Part shown: positions 8,918 through 18,035 of the stretch, one piece after another
How positions within the stretch are numbered: position 1 is the stretch's first letter
How the letters are laid out: the number at the start of each line of letters is the position of its first letter
Program-made: the position numbers and the translations under genes
The notes under the pieces: generated by a model
Seen by the model: only the letters and a program-made list of their open reading frames with translations
Databases searched by the model: none
What the model was told of the DNA's origin: nothing
Assembly (NCBI GenBank): GCA_031315995.1
Contig: JALDRG010000005.1
Span: forward strand, 62,001 to 126,000
Direction: 5' to 3'
Source: Nitrospira sp.
GTDB lineage: Bacteria > Nitrospirota > Nitrospiria > Nitrospirales > Nitrospiraceae
DNA length: 64,000 bases

Positions 8918-9634
8918 ATGAGGCATGTGTGGATGGCTGGGCTCGCGCTGATGAGTGCGATAGCCGTCAGCGGGTGCGTAAGTGACAAGAAATATCATGA
9001 GGCGCTTGCCGATGCCGACACCGTCAGGGGAGACCTGGAGCGGGCGCGAGCGCAGAAGAATGCGTTAGAGCAACAGGTGAAGACGCTGAAGGATCTCAAT
9101 GCCAAGTTTGGTTCGGAAAGCCAGATCGCTCGGGATGAACTCCAGCGGATTCAGCATGGGCGTGACAAGGAGCGGGATACCATTGAAGCTCGAACGAAGG
9201 AGCTGGAAGACAAGGTCAAGCATCTGACCGCGCAAAATCGGAACGTGAAGCAGGAGTATGAAGAGGCCCGCCGGCACAATGAGCAATTGAAGTCGTTGGT
9301 CGCGCGGTATCAGAAAGAGATGAAGGAGCGCTCTCGGGCGCTGTCCTCGAATTCGGCTCCTTCAGAGTTGACCGCCCCGTTGTCCCGCGCCTCGGCATCG
9401 CCTAAGCCCGCGTCCCCACCGGCGAAGGCGGCAGCGGCTCCGGCAGTGTCGCTGCTCAATATCAATAACGCCCCGGTGACCGATCTGGTCCTCACGCTGG
9501 GTATCACGCAGGATGTGGCCGACCGGATTGTGAGCAACCGTCCGTACAGAGTAAAGGGTGAACTGGTGGCCAAGAACGTGGTCCCCAAGGACGTGTTCGA
9601 CGACATCAAGGACCGCATCACCGTCAGTCCCTAG
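8918..9634 (+). CDS. Coiled-coil lipoprotein with C-terminal helix-hairpin-helix domain
   Basis: A 238-residue predicted lipoprotein. The signal peptide ends in AVSGC, so Cys20 is the lipidation site. Residues 25-145 are a charged, heptad-like coiled coil. An Ala/Pro/Ser-rich linker covers about 150-175. The last 60 residues, from LLNINNAPVTDLVLTLGI through the basic GELVAKNVVPKDVFDDI region, resemble the ComEA/helix-hairpin-helix fold, which usually binds DNA. I chose ATG at 8918 because AGGGAGGG lies just upstream and the signal peptide begins there; the frame is open from 8837. After lipid attachment it would face the periplasm. It ends at a strong terminator. DNA binding is inferred and could be wrong, because HhH folds also mediate protein contacts. 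Confidence 0.75.
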   Translation: MRHVWMAGLALMSAIAVSGCVSDKKYHEALADADTVRGDLERARAQKNALEQQVKTLKDLNAKFGSESQIARDELQRIQHGRDKERDTIEARTKELEDKVKHLTAQNRNVKQEYEEARRHNEQLKSLVARYQKEMKERSRALSSNSAPSELTAPLSRASASPKPASPPAKAAAAPAVSLLNINNAPVTDLVLTLGITQDVADRIVSNRPYRVKGELVAKNVVPKDVFDDIKDRITVSP

Positions 9635-9675
9635 TCGTGGAGTGCATGTCCGCCGCCGGCGGACCTGTCGATTCG

Positions 9676-9709
9676 GAAGGCCGTTTGCCGTGACAGGCAA
9701 ACGGCCTTC
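9676..9709 (+). terminator. Rho-independent terminator
   Basis: A perfect 14-bp stem (GAAGGCCGTTTGCC and its complement) with a 6-nt loop is followed by GTGTTTTC. It lies 42 bp after the lipoprotein stop codon and would separate that gene from the export operon that follows. Confidence 0.85.
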
Positions 9710-9779
9710 GTGTTTTCTGTGCCGTTCCGTTCGCGGGTCTGTGAGCACGGGCACCTTGCTGCATCCCAAAATCGTTTCC

Positions 9780-9788
9780 TGCTAGAAT
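9780..9788 (+). promoter_or_regulatory. Candidate extended -10 promoter for the export operon
   Basis: TGC followed by TAGAAT (9783-9788) fits an extended -10 element. No good -35 box lies at 16-18 bp. It sits 34 bp before the adaptor start and after the terminator at 9676-9709. Confidence 0.35.
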
Positions 9789-9821
9789 GCGCGCGTAACG
9801 TGATGAGAAAGGTGCCTGTTG

Positions 9822-11096
9822 ATGCGCCGTGCCGCTATCATTATCGGTGTCCTCGTGCTGGGTTTAGCCATCGCCGGGTATGTCTTCTTTAACGGCGAGC
9901 GGAAGCCTCCTGTGCGCTACCGAACCGTCCCTGTCGAACGGGGAACCATCATCTCGCTGGTCACGGCCACGGGTACGATCAACCCTATCACCACGGTTCA
10001 GGTCGGCAGTCAGGTCTCCGGCATGATCGAAAGCCTCCACGCCGATTTTAACTCCAAGGTGAGGGCGAACCAGGTGGTGGCGCGCATCGATCCCTTTCCC
10101 TATCAAGCCAGACGGGATCAGGCGATCGCGAGTCTCGCGAACGCCAAGGCGGCGTTCGACAAGGCGCGGATCGATTTGGCTCAACGGCGCCGGGAACTGG
10201 AGCGAGCGAAGTCGTTGATCGGTCAACAATTCATCTCGCAGAACGAAGTGGACGTCGCATTGACCGCCTCCGAAGGTGCGGTGGCGCAGCTCAAAGTCAC
10301 CGAGGCCGCCGTCAAGCAAGCGGAGGCGATGCTGCAGGCGGCCGAGTTGGACCTAAAGTATACGGTGATCCGTTCGCCGGTCGACGGGGTGGTGATTTCG
10401 CGTCTGGTTGAGGTCGGGCAGCGCATCGCGGCAAGTTTTGCCATTCCCACGCTGTTCTTGATCGCCGAAGATGTCATGAAGATGCAAGTCGATACGAATG
10501 TCAGCGAAGCCGATATCGGTGGGATCGCCGAGGGGAAAGCGGCCTCTTTTACGGTGGATGCCTATCCGGGAGAGCCGTTTCACGGCCGGGTGCGCCAGGT
10601 TCGAAATGCGCCCATCAATATTCAGAATGTGGTGACCTACGATGTGGTGGTTGAATTCGAAAACCCGGAGTTTCGCCTGAAACCAGGCATGACGGCGAAT
10701 GTGGCGATTGTCGTGGCGAAGAAGGAGAATGTTCTCAAGGTGCCGAACTCTGCCCTGCGCTTTACCCCGCCAAGAAGTGTACGAGAAGAAAAGGCTCCGG
10801 TCGGATCTGCCAAGGGCGAGGGCGGCAGCCGTGTGTCGGGCGATGGGGCATCCGCACCGGCGCTCCGCCAGGTAACCCTCTGGAAGAAGGACGGCCACGA
10901 TGAATTGGAGCAAATTCCTGTCGAGATGGGCATTTCCGATGGGTACTACGCAGAAGTCCGTTCCGCGTCGATCAGCGAGGGAGATCAGGTCATTGTCGGG
11001 ATCGAATCTCCGCGCGGTGATCGCAAGGGTGGGGATCTGCCGCCGGGGTTCGGCTCTGGGCAGCAACGTGCTCCACGGCGTGATCGCGGGCTTTAG
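9822..11096 (+). CDS. Periplasmic adaptor (MacA/HlyD-type membrane fusion protein)
   Basis: A 424-residue adaptor that would link an inner-membrane ABC exporter to an outer-membrane channel. It has one N-terminal membrane segment (residues 5-24) and a first lipoyl half at TGTINPITTVQVGSQVSG. A long alpha-hairpin follows with heptad repeats (about 95-180), then the second lipoyl half at VIRSPVDGVVISR, and beta-barrel and membrane-proximal domains. The start is ATG at 9822, preceded by GAGAAAGG. The ATPase and permease downstream are in MacB style, but the domains are split into two genes. No TolC-like gene is nearby. The substrate cannot be told. Confidence 0.9.
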   Translation: MRRAAIIIGVLVLGLAIAGYVFFNGERKPPVRYRTVPVERGTIISLVTATGTINPITTVQVGSQVSGMIESLHADFNSKVRANQVVARIDPFPYQARRDQAIASLANAKAAFDKARIDLAQRRRELERAKSLIGQQFISQNEVDVALTASEGAVAQLKVTEAAVKQAEAMLQAAELDLKYTVIRSPVDGVVISRLVEVGQRIAASFAIPTLFLIAEDVMKMQVDTNVSEADIGGIAEGKAASFTVDAYPGEPFHGRVRQVRNAPINIQNVVTYDVVVEFENPEFRLKPGMTANVAIVVAKKENVLKVPNSALRFTPPRSVREEKAPVGSAKGEGGSRVSGDGASAPALRQVTLWKKDGHDELEQIPVEMGISDGYYAEVRSASISEGDQVIVGIESPRGDRKGGDLPPGFGSGQQRAPRRDRGL

Positions 11097-11212
11097 CAGG
11101 AGGCGGGAACAGTCCGTCGGAGGCATACTCAACCTTCCAACCGTATCTCGTCAGGGATTGCACAGCCGGGCGGTGCATCGAGCCGTGAGAAACGGCGGAT
11201 GAGGAAGTCTCT

Positions 11213-11923
11213 ATGTGCCCGCTTATCCTCTGTGAAGACCTCTGGAAGATCTATCGCGTCGGCGACGTGGAGGTCCAGGCGCTCCGAGGCATCAACCTCA
11301 CCATCGATCGTGGTGAGTTTGTCGCGGTGATGGGCACCTCCGGATCGGGCAAGTCGACCCTGATGAATATTCTGGGCTGTCTTGACCAGCCCACGCGGGG
11401 CCGATACCGCCTAAACGGCTTGGATGTGGCGGAGGCGACGCGGGATCTCCTGGCTGAACTGCGCAATAGGCAAATCGGATTCGTGTTCCAGAATTTCAAC
11501 CTCATTCCCAGAACCAGTGCGTTGGAGAACGCTCAACTTCCTCTGTTTTACCGGGGAGTCTCAATCAAGGAACAACGGCGGCAGGCCGCCGCGGCGCTGC
11601 AGCGAGTGGGGCTGGCCGGCCGGGAACAGCACTATCCTGCCCAGCTGTCCGGAGGCCAGCAGCAGCGCGTGGCCATCGCGCGAGCCCTGGTCGGGACTCC
11701 ATCGATTCTTTTTGCGGACGAACCTACAGGTAACTTGGATACCGCCTCCAGTCGGGAAATCATGAACATTCTCGAGCAACTCAATCGCGATGACGGTATC
11801 ACGATCATCCTCGTGACGCATGAATCAGACATTGCCGCCTACGCCACCCGTGAACTCGTCATGAAGGACGGGCAGGTCGTACAGGATACCCGGCGCGCCA
11901 CGCACCTGTCCGTCATGCAGTAG
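11213..11923 (+). CDS. ABC transporter ATP-binding protein, MacB/LolD type
   Basis: A 236-residue nucleotide-binding subunit. It has Walker A GTSGSGKST (41-49), the Q-loop in VFQNFNLIPR, signature LSGGQQQR, Walker B ILFADEPTG and the switch His in LVTHE. It powers the permease that starts 1 bp after its stop codon. Proteins of this type drive mechanical cycling of MacB-like exporters rather than direct passage through the membrane. It is the second gene of the operon, 116 bp after the adaptor gene. Confidence 0.93.
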   Translation: MCPLILCEDLWKIYRVGDVEVQALRGINLTIDRGEFVAVMGTSGSGKSTLMNILGCLDQPTRGRYRLNGLDVAEATRDLLAELRNRQIGFVFQNFNLIPRTSALENAQLPLFYRGVSIKEQRRQAAAALQRVGLAGREQHYPAQLSGGQQQRVAIARALVGTPSILFADEPTGNLDTASSREIMNILEQLNRDDGITIILVTHESDIAAYATRELVMKDGQVVQDTRRATHLSVMQ

Positions 11924-11924
11924 G

Positions 11925-13166
11925 ATGTCCATGCCGGCGTTTATTCTGCTCACCGTCATGACCGCCTTGCGGATTCTCGGTCGGAACCGGCTTCGCGCGG
12001 GCCTGACCATGCTCGGTATCGTCATCGGAGTGGGCGCAGTCATCGCCATGGTGAGTATCGGACAGGGAGCCCGCGCGGCGGTGCAAGCGCAGGTGGCCAG
12101 TATGGGGACGAATGTCATCATCATCATGCCGGGCTCCACGACCGTCAGTGGGGTGCGGGGTGGACAGGGCGGGGCGGTGACCTTGACGGTGGGCGACGCG
12201 GCTGACATCAAGAAGCGGAGCCCCTTACTGTCGGACACCGGATGGGCCAAGCGGGATGTCATGCAAATCGTCAACGGAAACCGCAATTGGAACGGTCCGG
12301 TGAACGGGATCTCGCCGAGTTATCTTACGATCCGTGATTGGTCGTTCCTCAGCGGCGGGCCGTTTACTCAAACCGATATGGAGAGCGCGGCCCGCGTCGC
12401 GTTGATCGGTCAGACGACGCTGGAAAATCTCTTCGATCCCGGCGAGGAGGCGATCGGCGCGACGATCCGTATCAAGAATGTGCCGTTTCAGGTCGTGGGC
12501 CTGCTGGCCCCCAAAGGTCAATCGGCTCAGGGCTCCGACCAGGACGACGTGATTTTTATCCCTTTTTCGACCGCTGAGCGGAAGGTGTTCGGCAGTCAGT
12601 TCCTGGGGTCGGTCGGGGCCCTGTTCGCGTCGACGGAGCGGATCGCTGATTTACCCGAGGCGGTCGAGCAGATTCGAGAGGTCTTGCGGTCGCGACATCG
12701 GCTCCAGTCCGAGCAGGCGGATGATTTCACGATCCGGACTCAGGTCGATATCGGCAAGGTGCAAGAGGGGACCAGTCAGACGCTGACCATCATGCTGTTC
12801 GCCATTGCGTCGGTGTCACTGTTGGTCGGCGGGATCGGCATCATGAATATTCTGCTGGTGTCGGTGACGGAGCGAACCAGGGAAATCGGAGTACGGATGG
12901 CGGTGGGCGCCAAGCGGCTGCACATTCTGTCGCAGTTTCTGATCGAAGCGGTCACGCTGAGTCTGTTCGGCGGCCTGATCGGTGTCGTCGTTGGTATTGT
13001 CGGTGCACGGCTCACGACGCTGATTGTGGGGTGGCCGACCATCATTTCGTTCGATTCCATCGTGACCGCATTTCTGTTCTCGTTGGCCGTGGGACTGTTT
13101 TTCGGACTCTATCCCGCCAATAAAGCGGCTCGACTCAATCCGATCGAAGCGCTGCGCTACGAATAG
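11925..13166 (+). CDS. ABC transporter permease, MacB/FtsX type
   Basis: A 413-residue permease. The first membrane helix is at about residues 26-46. A periplasmic MacB core domain of about 220 residues follows. Three C-terminal helices make up an FtsX domain starting near LFAIASVSLLVGGIGIMNILLVSVTERTREI, and the protein ends with NPIEALRYE, a common ending in this family. Together with the adaptor and ATPase it makes a tripartite MacA-MacB-like exporter with the ATPase as a separate chain. Family members export macrolides, peptides, siderophores or lipoproteins. Nothing here fixes the substrate. Confidence 0.92.
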   Translation: MSMPAFILLTVMTALRILGRNRLRAGLTMLGIVIGVGAVIAMVSIGQGARAAVQAQVASMGTNVIIIMPGSTTVSGVRGGQGGAVTLTVGDAADIKKRSPLLSDTGWAKRDVMQIVNGNRNWNGPVNGISPSYLTIRDWSFLSGGPFTQTDMESAARVALIGQTTLENLFDPGEEAIGATIRIKNVPFQVVGLLAPKGQSAQGSDQDDVIFIPFSTAERKVFGSQFLGSVGALFASTERIADLPEAVEQIREVLRSRHRLQSEQADDFTIRTQVDIGKVQEGTSQTLTIMLFAIASVSLLVGGIGIMNILLVSVTERTREIGVRMAVGAKRLHILSQFLIEAVTLSLFGGLIGVVVGIVGARLTTLIVGWPTIISFDSIVTAFLFSLAVGLFFGLYPANKAARLNPIEALRYE

Positions 13167-13233
13167 CGATTTCCGTTCATCCGGTAGGGCAGGGTGCTCG
13201 GATTTGTCCGGGTATGGGGGCGTACACCCGGCA

Positions 13234-14472
13234 TCAGTGAAAGGTTCGTTCAAACTCCGGGGGGATGGTGCCCATCACGGAATGAATCCGACGGGTCGGG
13301 GCCTGCTCGTCTTGATTGGCCAGGTCGATCACGGGTGACACGAGATAGGGTTGTCCTGAGGGGTCGTGGGTGACCGTTACGATCGGCTGGTGTAACTTTC
13401 CTGAGTTGATGACCGACACGATGGCCCGCTCTCCGGTGTTGAGCAAGACATAGCTATAGACCGGGTAAATGCCCATCACTTTCACGAAGAGAGAGATCAG
13501 TCGGTTCTCGTATTTGCCTTCCTGGCCCTCCTGATAGAGCCGTTGCAACGATTGATGCGGGGTCAGCGGCGAGGCGCCGCCGAACCCTGTTAGAAGCTCG
13601 TCGTAGCGATCCATGACCATCACGATCCGTGTCATGTCGGAGGTGAAGGCGCCTCCGGTTTCCATGGGAAATCCGCTACCATTCAAGCAGGCATGATGCT
13701 CGGCCACAATTTGCCCCACTGACGGTGAGAACTGGGATTGACGTTCGAGGATAATGGCGCCGGCGCGCGGGTGGGATTCATAGATCCGGCGGTGCTGCTC
13801 CGAGAGAGCCCTCGAAGTGTCGTGAACACGTTGGAGAATGTTTGGGGGTACCTGCATGAGTCCGATGTCATGAAGGAGTGCGCCGGTGGCCAGATCCTGG
13901 ATGGCCAATAGGCTGTAGTCTGCCGCGTGCGCCAGAATCATCGAAAAACTACATGTGGCGAGAGCATGCTGGCTGAGCGGGGCATTCCCCGCACGTCCCT
14001 CACTGAAGGCCATGAACAGGGCATGTGTGTTCAGCGCTTGCGCCACGGCGCTGATTTCGTGGACCGTGTGTGTGGCCTCCTCCGGATCCACGATGCCCGT
14101 TTTCGCGATGCGCGAGAAGGTGGTGTGAACCGACGCCTCGATTTGGGCCCTGGCCGTTCTCGCCGTCAGCAGTTCCTGGGTCATCGTGGCGAGGGATCGA
14201 ACCTCCGGTGTGCTCGTCGTCGACGAGGACGGCGGCTGAGCAACGATGTTCGGTCGGTCCTGAGTCACAGAGGGGGTGTCCGCGAGATCGAGTCCTCGGG
14301 CAGGATCGATGGCAAGGCGTTTCACTCCCGCACGCCGCAACTTTTCGATTTGCTCGTCTGTCCGAATCAAGAACGAGTGGCGCATAAACGGCGAACGAAA
14401 CCAGGCCACGTCCAGCTTGGCGACGTGCATGCCGATTCGAAGGGCGTCGATGGTGATCGGTCGGTATGCCAT
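13234..14472 (-). CDS. HD-GYP-type c-di-GMP phosphodiesterase with altered GYP motif
   Basis: A 412-residue cytoplasmic signalling protein. Residues 1-60 fit the DUF3391 domain often found before HD-GYP. A variable linker follows, then an HD domain with His169, His201-Asp202 (LLHDIG), His234 and His259-His260. The signature usually written HHExxDGxGYP reads HHACLNGSGFP here: the Glu and Asp are replaced and Tyr is Phe. The metal-binding His residues remain, so hydrolysis of c-di-GMP is plausible, but activity or specificity may differ. It is convergent with the export operon and downstream of the RusA-like gene. Confidence 0.85.
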   Translation of the reverse strand: MAYRPITIDALRIGMHVAKLDVAWFRSPFMRHSFLIRTDEQIEKLRRAGVKRLAIDPARGLDLADTPSVTQDRPNIVAQPPSSSTTSTPEVRSLATMTQELLTARTARAQIEASVHTTFSRIAKTGIVDPEEATHTVHEISAVAQALNTHALFMAFSEGRAGNAPLSQHALATCSFSMILAHAADYSLLAIQDLATGALLHDIGLMQVPPNILQRVHDTSRALSEQHRRIYESHPRAGAIILERQSQFSPSVGQIVAEHHACLNGSGFPMETGGAFTSDMTRIVMVMDRYDELLTGFGGASPLTPHQSLQRLYQEGQEGKYENRLISLFVKVMGIYPVYSYVLLNTGERAIVSVINSGKLHQPIVTVTHDPSGQPYLVSPVIDLANQDEQAPTRRIHSVMGTIPPEFERTFH

Positions 14473-14534
14473 AACGTATGCGCTTCCCAGGCTCGCCGGA
14501 TGGCCGGTGCCGCGCGGTGCTCCTCCTCTCCGTC

Positions 14535-15182
14535 CTATCGAGCTTGTTGACTGTCGGGTCGATACTCTGGGAGTACCGCCAGCGGCGCTTGTTGAGGGGT
14601 GGGATCAGCGGAACCAGGTGGTGCGGGTCGCGCCACCGATAACCGTAGTTCCATGCGAGGATTGTCGCGGTCTTGATATTTATAGAGGTGTGTTTCGACC
14701 ACCCGGTTATCGTTCAGTCCCAGGCCCTCACAGAGTGCGTCTTGCGCGATCTTGAGTCCTCCGTCGGTATCCCGGCGGAGGGCGTAGGCGAAGAAGAAAT
14801 GGATCGATAGGGAAAGGTTCGCCTGCCGCAAGATTTGTTTTAGAGTATCACGGTGGGACGATTGGGCAAGCGCAACCAGAATTTGTTGCCCGACCAGTTC
14901 CTTGAACGCGCGGCCTTTGGCGGAGAGCAGGCGGCGCCCGTTCACGGTGGCATACTGGTGATTCACGCTGGGCGGAACGGGCAACGTGAGCGCGATGGAA
15001 TCTGCGGCTACGCTCGCGGCAAGCGTGGCGGAAGTGAGAGGAGGAACAGAGAGACGAGTGCGGAGGGCATGGCGTGGCAGACTGGATTCCTGCGTAGAAA
15101 GAGGCACCTTCTGAGACGATGGTCGAAAGGAGGTCGTCCGAATCGGGAGGGGAGACTGTCGGGGGAGGGACACGCGCCGCAA
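14535..15182 (-). CDS. RusA-family crossover junction endodeoxyribonuclease-like protein
   Basis: A 215-residue protein. The first 60 residues are Ser/Pro/Thr-rich and not conserved-looking. The RusA-like core then begins with LTLPVPPSVNHQY and continues with GRAFKELV, and RRDTDGGLKIAQDALCEGLG followed by LNDNRVVE. These supply the acidic residues that bind metal in RusA. RusA enzymes cut Holliday junctions as dimers and are commonly prophage-derived, though chromosomal copies exist. The start could be internal. It follows mraZ closely (16 bp), so the two may be co-transcribed. Confidence 0.75.
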   Translation of the reverse strand: MRRVSLPRQSPLPIRTTSFRPSSQKVPLSTQESSLPRHALRTRLSVPPLTSATLAASVAADSIALTLPVPPSVNHQYATVNGRRLLSAKGRAFKELVGQQILVALAQSSHRDTLKQILRQANLSLSIHFFFAYALRRDTDGGLKIAQDALCEGLGLNDNRVVETHLYKYQDRDNPRMELRLSVARPAPPGSADPTPQQAPLAVLPEYRPDSQQAR

Positions 15183-15198
15183 GGGCCTGCCTATACCA

Positions 15199-15639
15199 CT
15201 AGAGAAGATTTTGGATTTTAGCCATATCCTGCTCGTACCGGTCTTCCGTTCTGGTGAGATACCGACGCCATTCCGATGGACCCCAGACTTCCAGGCGGTG
15301 ATACATTCCTACGAGGAAGATTTCCTGATCCTCATCCATCGGGACGAGCTTACGAAGACGGCTCGGAATCAGCACACGCCCGGCCTTGTCGATATCCGAG
15401 GTGCCCGCCTGTGACATGACATGGTGCATGAACAGGCGGCTTTGGTCCTCATCCAGGGTGCTCCTGGTTCGCTCCAGTACCTTGTCCCATTCCTTGGCTG
15501 AGTACATCCATAGGGTCTGCTCGGTGTTCTTGACGAACATCACCTGATTGCCCTCGGTTTCGAGACGTTCTCGAAGGGGAGAGGGGATCAGGAACCGTCC
15601 CTTTTCATCGACTTTGCAGAGGTACTCGCCGGCGAACAT
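15199..15639 (-). CDS. mraZ: MraZ transcriptional regulator
   Basis: A protein of 146 residues with two SpoVT/AbrB-like half-domains. Each carries the family loop: DEKGRFLIPSPLR near the start and IDKAGRVLIPSRLR in the middle. MraZ forms rings and normally represses the division and cell-wall (dcw) cluster, of which it is usually the first gene. Here no mraW, ftsI or mur gene follows; the next gene is RusA-like. I prefer ATG at 15639 (MFAGEY), the usual family start, over 15648. No TGGG repeat array typical of MraZ boxes is obvious upstream. Confidence 0.92.
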   Translation of the reverse strand: MFAGEYLCKVDEKGRFLIPSPLRERLETEGNQVMFVKNTEQTLWMYSAKEWDKVLERTRSTLDEDQSRLFMHHVMSQAGTSDIDKAGRVLIPSRLRKLVPMDEDQEIFLVGMYHRLEVWGPSEWRRYLTRTEDRYEQDMAKIQNLL

Positions 15640-15735
15640 TATCGGCACCCTCGTTCTTGAGATCAGTTGCTGTCACAGGCCGATGGATCTGTACGTATGA
15701 ACAGAGGAATCAGCTGAGTCATCGTTTCTTGGCTG

Positions 15736-15764
15736 ATGGTAGGAGACAGGGTCAATCCTGTCAA
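15736..15764 (-). promoter_or_regulatory. Probable sigma-70 promoter of mraZ
   Basis: On the minus strand TTGACA (15764-15759) is followed by a 17-bp spacer and TACCAT (15741-15736), matching 6 of 6 and 4 of 6 consensus positions. The transcript would have a leader of about 90 nt. Confidence 0.6.
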
Positions 15765-15787
15765 GTGAATATTCATGACCGGGCGGA

Positions 15788-16132
15788 TCACTCGAAGTCG
15801 GTTTGGTCCATTCCGGGTGGAGAGGCCTCCTCCCCTTCCATCGCCGCTTCGACGTCGTCCCCAAGATCTTCGCCCATTTCCTGTCCCATTTTTTTCATGA
15901 ACCTAGCCATACTCTGCGGGTTATTCTCATCGAATCCACCCAGATGACTTGGATCCGACAGGGCTTCAAGGCGTGCTTCCTCTGATTTTGGAGAGGCAAA
16001 CCGCGACAGCAGACGTTCCAAATCAGGACTGTGACAGTGGCCGCAGGTCTGTGGCGGCGAAGCGCTGACGCTGAGGATCAATCGGGTGGTTCGTTTCCCA
16101 CATTGGCGACAGCGATATTCGTAGATCGGCAT
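15788..16132 (-). CDS. FmdB-family zinc-ribbon protein
   Basis: A 114-residue protein beginning MPIYEYRCRQCGK and continuing to CGHCHSPDLERL, the two CxxC pairs of the FmdB/CxxC_CxxC_SSSS putative regulatory family. The tail is acidic and includes a Met-rich helix (MARFMKKMGQEMGEDLGDD). The function of the family is not established; a regulatory role was proposed for formamidase and amidase operons. The gene lies between comF and mraZ on the same strand. Confidence 0.85.
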   Translation of the reverse strand: MPIYEYRCRQCGKRTTRLILSVSASPPQTCGHCHSPDLERLLSRFASPKSEEARLEALSDPSHLGGFDENNPQSMARFMKKMGQEMGEDLGDDVEAAMEGEEASPPGMDQTDFE

Positions 16133-16153
16133 GGTTTACGCTCTCAGGGTCGG

Positions 16154-16948
16154 CTATTGGTCGAACGCAGACGGGGGCAGCCACGTGTCCGGCACCATGC
16201 CGGCATCTACGGAACGGGCGAGCGCGAGGACCGCGACATCCTTGGCGCCGGCTTCGAGCAGAACTTTGGCGCACTCATTGGCCGTCGTGCCGGTGGTGAA
16301 TACGTCATCGATCAGGAGAATGCGCTTTCCGGCCACCTCACGGGGAATCAGCAGGGCGAACGCCTTGCGAAGGTTGTGTAGGCGGGCCGAGCGTGGGAGG
16401 GTGATTTGCGGATCGGTATCGACGATGCGAACCAAGTTTCGATAGGATACCGGTCGTCGTAACACTGGTCCGATGCGATCGGCGAGGAGCAGGGATTGAT
16501 TAAACTCTCTCTGCCGAAGGCGGTGGGGGTGGAGGGGGATCGGCATGAGGAGGTCAGCATTGAGAGTGGTCGGGAGCGCCTGGGCGAGCAGCGCGCCCAA
16601 CGGATCCGCCAAAGCTACCTTCCCTCGATATTTGAATAGGGCGATGGCGTCCTGAAGCGGCGAGCAGTACGCATAGGCTGCCCACACCTGCGTGTAGTGC
16701 GGCGCACGGGTAAGGCAGTCATGGCATTCGTGAGTCGGACTCTCCATGGTGGCGACGGTGGAGGCGAAGGGGCGGCGGCATCGTGGGCAGGCTGGTCCCT
16801 GCAACGCGCGAATCAGTCCCCAGCATCGGCGGCAGAAGAATGGGACGGGATCGTCGGCGAGGGGCTGGGCACAGGTGGTACAGTCTGATGGAAGCAGCAG
16901 CCGAGAGGCTTGCCGGAGGATGCCTGCGACAAGTGTGTGAGAGTTCAT
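16154..16948 (-). CDS. comF: ComF-family phosphoribosyltransferase-like protein
   Basis: A 264-residue protein with an N-terminal zinc-finger region (CTTCAQPL, FFCRRCWGL, CPRCRRPF and ECHDCLTR). A phosphoribosyltransferase domain follows, whose PRPP loop is ILLIDDVFTTGTT. ComF proteins take part in DNA uptake in naturally competent bacteria and bind PriA, but many non-competent species also have them. The only other possible uptake-related sequence here is the HhH lipoprotein at 8918. ATG at 16948 fits the family. Confidence 0.88.
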   Translation of the reverse strand: MNSHTLVAGILRQASRLLLPSDCTTCAQPLADDPVPFFCRRCWGLIRALQGPACPRCRRPFASTVATMESPTHECHDCLTRAPHYTQVWAAYAYCSPLQDAIALFKYRGKVALADPLGALLAQALPTTLNADLLMPIPLHPHRLRQREFNQSLLLADRIGPVLRRPVSYRNLVRIVDTDPQITLPRSARLHNLRKAFALLIPREVAGKRILLIDDVFTTGTTANECAKVLLEAGAKDVAVLALARSVDAGMVPDTWLPPSAFDQ

Positions 16949-17152
16949 GGCCTAAGTCCGAGGAGCGTGACTCGAAGCGTGATGGAGATTTTGTACGGAA
17001 AACCTCACCCCCTGTCAAGGTTGTGGGGTGCGAATCGGGTATGATATACGACCAGTCCGCCAGCATCAGGGCGATTCCAGCGCTCGGCGACGTTTCGGTC
17101 GCATAGACCCGCCGGGAGCTCCCGCGCTGTGCCACGACCATGGATTCCCAAC

Positions 17153-17851
<699 letters not shown>

Positions 17852-18035
17852 TCTAGGTGGTTGCTGATACGTGTCGTCGCTTTGAAATACTCCCGTGTTC
17901 GCGAAACCTTGTTCGTCTCTCGGTAGAACCTGACTGCAGTTCTTGACGAGACGCCCCACGATTCACGGAGTTCAACGACGAGGTGCGAACAGCCACGGCG
18001 GATCGTTCAGCATCTTGCCGAAAGAAAGGATCAGT

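Noticed and set aside
13208..13231. CCGGGT/ACCCGG hairpin between the convergent permease and HD-GYP genes
   Set aside because: Only a 6-bp stem with a 12-nt loop and no T-run; too weak to call.
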